Assembly: GCA_963720705.1 (NCBI GenBank)
Contig: CAVRGJ010000006.1
Location: forward strand, 62,001 to 126,000
From: DASWJZ01 sp963720705
Lineage (GTDB): Bacteria > Pseudomonadota > Alphaproteobacteria > Rhizobiales > Afifellaceae
Length of the DNA stretch: 64,000 bases
Direction: 5' to 3'
The notes beneath the pieces were generated by a model. That model saw only the letters and a program-made list of their open reading frames with translations. It was not told the DNA's origin and did no database searches. Shown here in pieces: positions 62,420-64,000 of this stretch. The number at the start of each line of letters is the position of its first letter. The stretch's first letter is position 1. Made by a program: the position numbers and the translations under genes.

Positions 62420-63451
62420 ATGCCCGACGCAAGCGACAAGATCACCCTGCCCTTCCCGGTCTTGATCGGGGACATCGGCGGCACCAACGCTCGCTTCGCG
62501 ATCGTTCCCGACCGCGATGCGCCGGTCGAACACTTCCACCCCGTTCCGACCGGCGATTTCACGAGCATCGAGGCCGCTGTCGAGACGTCCGTCTACACGA
62601 AGACGAAACTCAGACCGAAGGCGGCTCTGATCGACCTCGCCGGGCCGATCGTCGGCGACGCCGTCGACCTGACCAACGCCGCATGGATCATCCGCCCGCG
62701 CGACATGATCGCGAGTCTCGGGCTCGCCAATGTCGTGCTCCTGAACGACTTCGAGGCCTTGGCGCTCGCGCTGACAGCGCTTGCACCTGGCGACCTGGTC
62801 AAGATCGGCGGCGGCGAGCCTTCGCCGACCGGCGCCAAGGTTGCGATCGGACCGGGGACGGGGCTCGGCGTCGGCGGGCTCGTCCATGCCGGCGGCGTCG
62901 ATGGGCCCTGGGTGCCGGTGCCGGGCGAAGGCGGTCACGTCTCGCTCGGCCCCGCCAAGCCCGACGAGTTCGCGCTCTGGCCGAACATCACGCCGGAGAA
63001 CGGCTGCATCTCCGCCGAGGTGCTTCTCTCCGGCCGCGGGATCGTCGCGCTCTATCGCGCTGTCGCAAAGACCGACGGACAAGCACCGCGCGACACGACG
63101 CCGGCGGAGGTTACAAAGGCGGCGCTCGACAAGTCCGATCCTCTTGCCGTCCGCACGCTCACACTTTACGCGCGCCTTCTCGGGCGGCTCGCCGGCGACA
63201 TGACGCTCGTGTTCATGGCGCGCGGCGGCGCCTATATCGGCGGCGGCATTCCGCCGCGCATCCTCCCCTACCTGGAGAGCGGCGAATTCCGCCGCGCCTT
63301 CGAGGAAAAGCCACCGCACGAACACGTGATGGCAACGATTCCGCTCTACGTCATTGTCGGTGACAACCCTGCGCTCAAGGGACTCGCCGCCTTTGCGCGC
63401 GCGCCTGAGCGCTTCGGCGTCAACCTTTCGGGAAGACGTTGGCTGAAATAA
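62420..63451 (+). CDS. glk: Glucokinase
   Basis: Phosphorylates glucose at C6 with ATP; 343 residues, the proteobacterial type. ATP-binding LIGDIGGTNARFAIVP (residues 15-30), NDFEALALAL, GPGTGLGVGGLVH and PGEGGHVSL, with LARGGAYIGGGI-like GAYIGGGIPPRI near the C-terminus. The ATG at 62420 lacks a strong ribosome site, but coupling to the permease 20 bases before is likely. Its link to the nucleoside genes is positional only. Confidence 0.92.
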   Translation: MPDASDKITLPFPVLIGDIGGTNARFAIVPDRDAPVEHFHPVPTGDFTSIEAAVETSVYTKTKLRPKAALIDLAGPIVGDAVDLTNAAWIIRPRDMIASLGLANVVLLNDFEALALALTALAPGDLVKIGGGEPSPTGAKVAIGPGTGLGVGGLVHAGGVDGPWVPVPGEGGHVSLGPAKPDEFALWPNITPENGCISAEVLLSGRGIVALYRAVAKTDGQAPRDTTPAEVTKAALDKSDPLAVRTLTLYARLLGRLAGDMTLVFMARGGAYIGGGIPPRILPYLESGEFRRAFEEKPPHEHVMATIPLYVIVGDNPALKGLAAFARAPERFGVNLSGRRWLK

Positions 63452-63459
63452 AGGAGGGG

Positions 63460-64000
63460 ATGAAGACCGATCCACGCATAAGCTCGCGCGCCGCCCCGCA
63501 GGAGCCAGCGGCGGACCCGAAGCGTGTGAGCAGGCGCATCGAAGACTACGGGTTCATCGGGAACCTTCTTTCTTGCGCGCTCGTGGCGAAGGACGGCTCG
63601 ATCGACTGGCTTTGCCTGCCGCGCTTCGATTCGGACGCCTGCTTCGCCGCGCTCCTCGGCAGCGAGGAGAACGGCTACTGGCGGATCGCGCCGGCGAGCG
63701 AGAAGTTCAGTGTCTCGCGCTGCTACCGCGACGGCTCGACCATTTTGGAGACGCGCTTCGAGACGCCTGACGGTGCGGTCACGCTTGTCGACTTCATGCC
63801 GCTGTCGAAGGACGAGGAGCACGTCGACCTCTTCCGTGTCGTGCGCGGCGACAGCGGTCGCGTCCCCATGCGCATGGAGTTCGTGCTCCGCTTCGGCTAC
63901 GGCGAGACGGTGCCGTGGGTGCGCCGCACCGATTTCGGCCTGCGGGCCGTCGCGGGACCCGACGCCGTCGAGCTGCACACGCCAGTGGAGATGCACGGCG
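63460..64000 (+). CDS. GH15 family glucoamylase/trehalase-like protein, N-terminal part
   Basis: The frame is open to the right edge, so the first 180 residues are seen. AAGGAGGGG directly before the ATG is the ribosome site. After a polar lead of 25 residues comes IEDYGFIGNLLSCALVAKDG, SIDWLCLPRFDSDACFAALL and TRFETPDGAVTLVDFMPL, the N-terminal domain of GH15 enzymes of the trehalase-like type. The catalytic (alpha/alpha)6 domain lies beyond the window. The glucose it would release is the substrate of Glk just upstream. Confidence 0.88.
   Translation, partial: MKTDPRISSRAAPQEPAADPKRVSRRIEDYGFIGNLLSCALVAKDGSIDWLCLPRFDSDACFAALLGSEENGYWRIAPASEKFSVSRCYRDGSTILETRFETPDGAVTLVDFMPLSKDEEHVDLFRVVRGDSGRVPMRMEFVLRFGYGETVPWVRRTDFGLRAVAGPDAVELHTPVEMHG

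Overview
The window is a 64 kb stretch of GC-rich chromosome that reads as an alphaproteobacterium, most likely of the order Hyphomicrobiales (Rhizobiales). The pointers are the gene set (5-dehydro-2-deoxygluconokinase fused to DUF2090, an HWE/HisKA_2-type sensor kinase, a DUF3606 protein, the deacetylase-xseB pair), frequent GTG and TTG starts, many 4-base start/stop overlaps, and palindromic intergenic repeats of the type common in this order. I saw no tRNA, rRNA, CRISPR array, transposase, phage or plasmid gene. The placement is inference from content, not from a marker gene.

Layout. 0-6.5 kb: end of a VOC protein, beta-carbonic anhydrase, CBS-domain protein, SLC13-type permease, ribokinase, an orphan UgpB-like binding protein and a small secreted protein. 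6.5-15.7 kb: sugar and inositol metabolism, with an SDR, a frameshifted nucleoside hydrolase, iolC-iolB, a divergent iolG-like dehydrogenase and a three-gene CUT2-type ABC importer. A partial copy of a DUF805 gene on one side of that importer and the complete gene on the other make a roughly 80 bp direct repeat around it. 15.9-26.9 kb: AMP nucleosidase, a nagK/SIS/nagA amino-sugar operon, a gamma-glutamyltransferase-like protein, a frameshifted ROK regulator divergent from a sugar isomerase/dehydrogenase pair, and a lytic transglycosylase. 26.9-31.7 kb: a PAS sensor kinase, pcm-pdxH, a lipoprotein, two intergenic repeat elements and a J-domain protein.

31.7-37 kb is the most unusual part: a minus-strand run of metallophosphoesterase, cupredoxin, ECF sigma factor, anti-sigma factor and a 38-residue membrane peptide, with a GGAATAAA-type promoter candidate in front. 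A second copy of the motif precedes a small membrane protein nearby. Beyond it lies a three-gene overlapping operon of small unknown proteins, the first CsbD-like. 37-52 kb: SDR and frameshifted acyl-CoA dehydrogenase, Sua5, deacetylase-xseB, cupin/MarR pair, slipin-NfeD, two zinc alcohol dehydrogenases, SCO protein with a small membrane protein on each side, tlyA carrying an in-frame palindromic repeat, a frameshifted TrmA/RlmCD-type RNA methyltransferase and another methyltransferase.

52-62.4 kb is a complete-looking nucleoside module: a minus-strand operon CAP lipoprotein-cdd-punA-deoA-deoB followed by upp, and a divergent BMP-family nucleoside importer (binding protein, double ATPase, two permeases). 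Imported nucleosides would be deaminated or phosphorolysed, the pentose phosphate isomerised by DeoB, and uracil recovered by Upp. Glucokinase and the start of a GH15 enzyme close the window.

Four genes carry a single-base frameshift that restores a good family match when one base is added or removed. They are either decaying genes or indel errors in the assembly, and the sequence alone cannot tell which.
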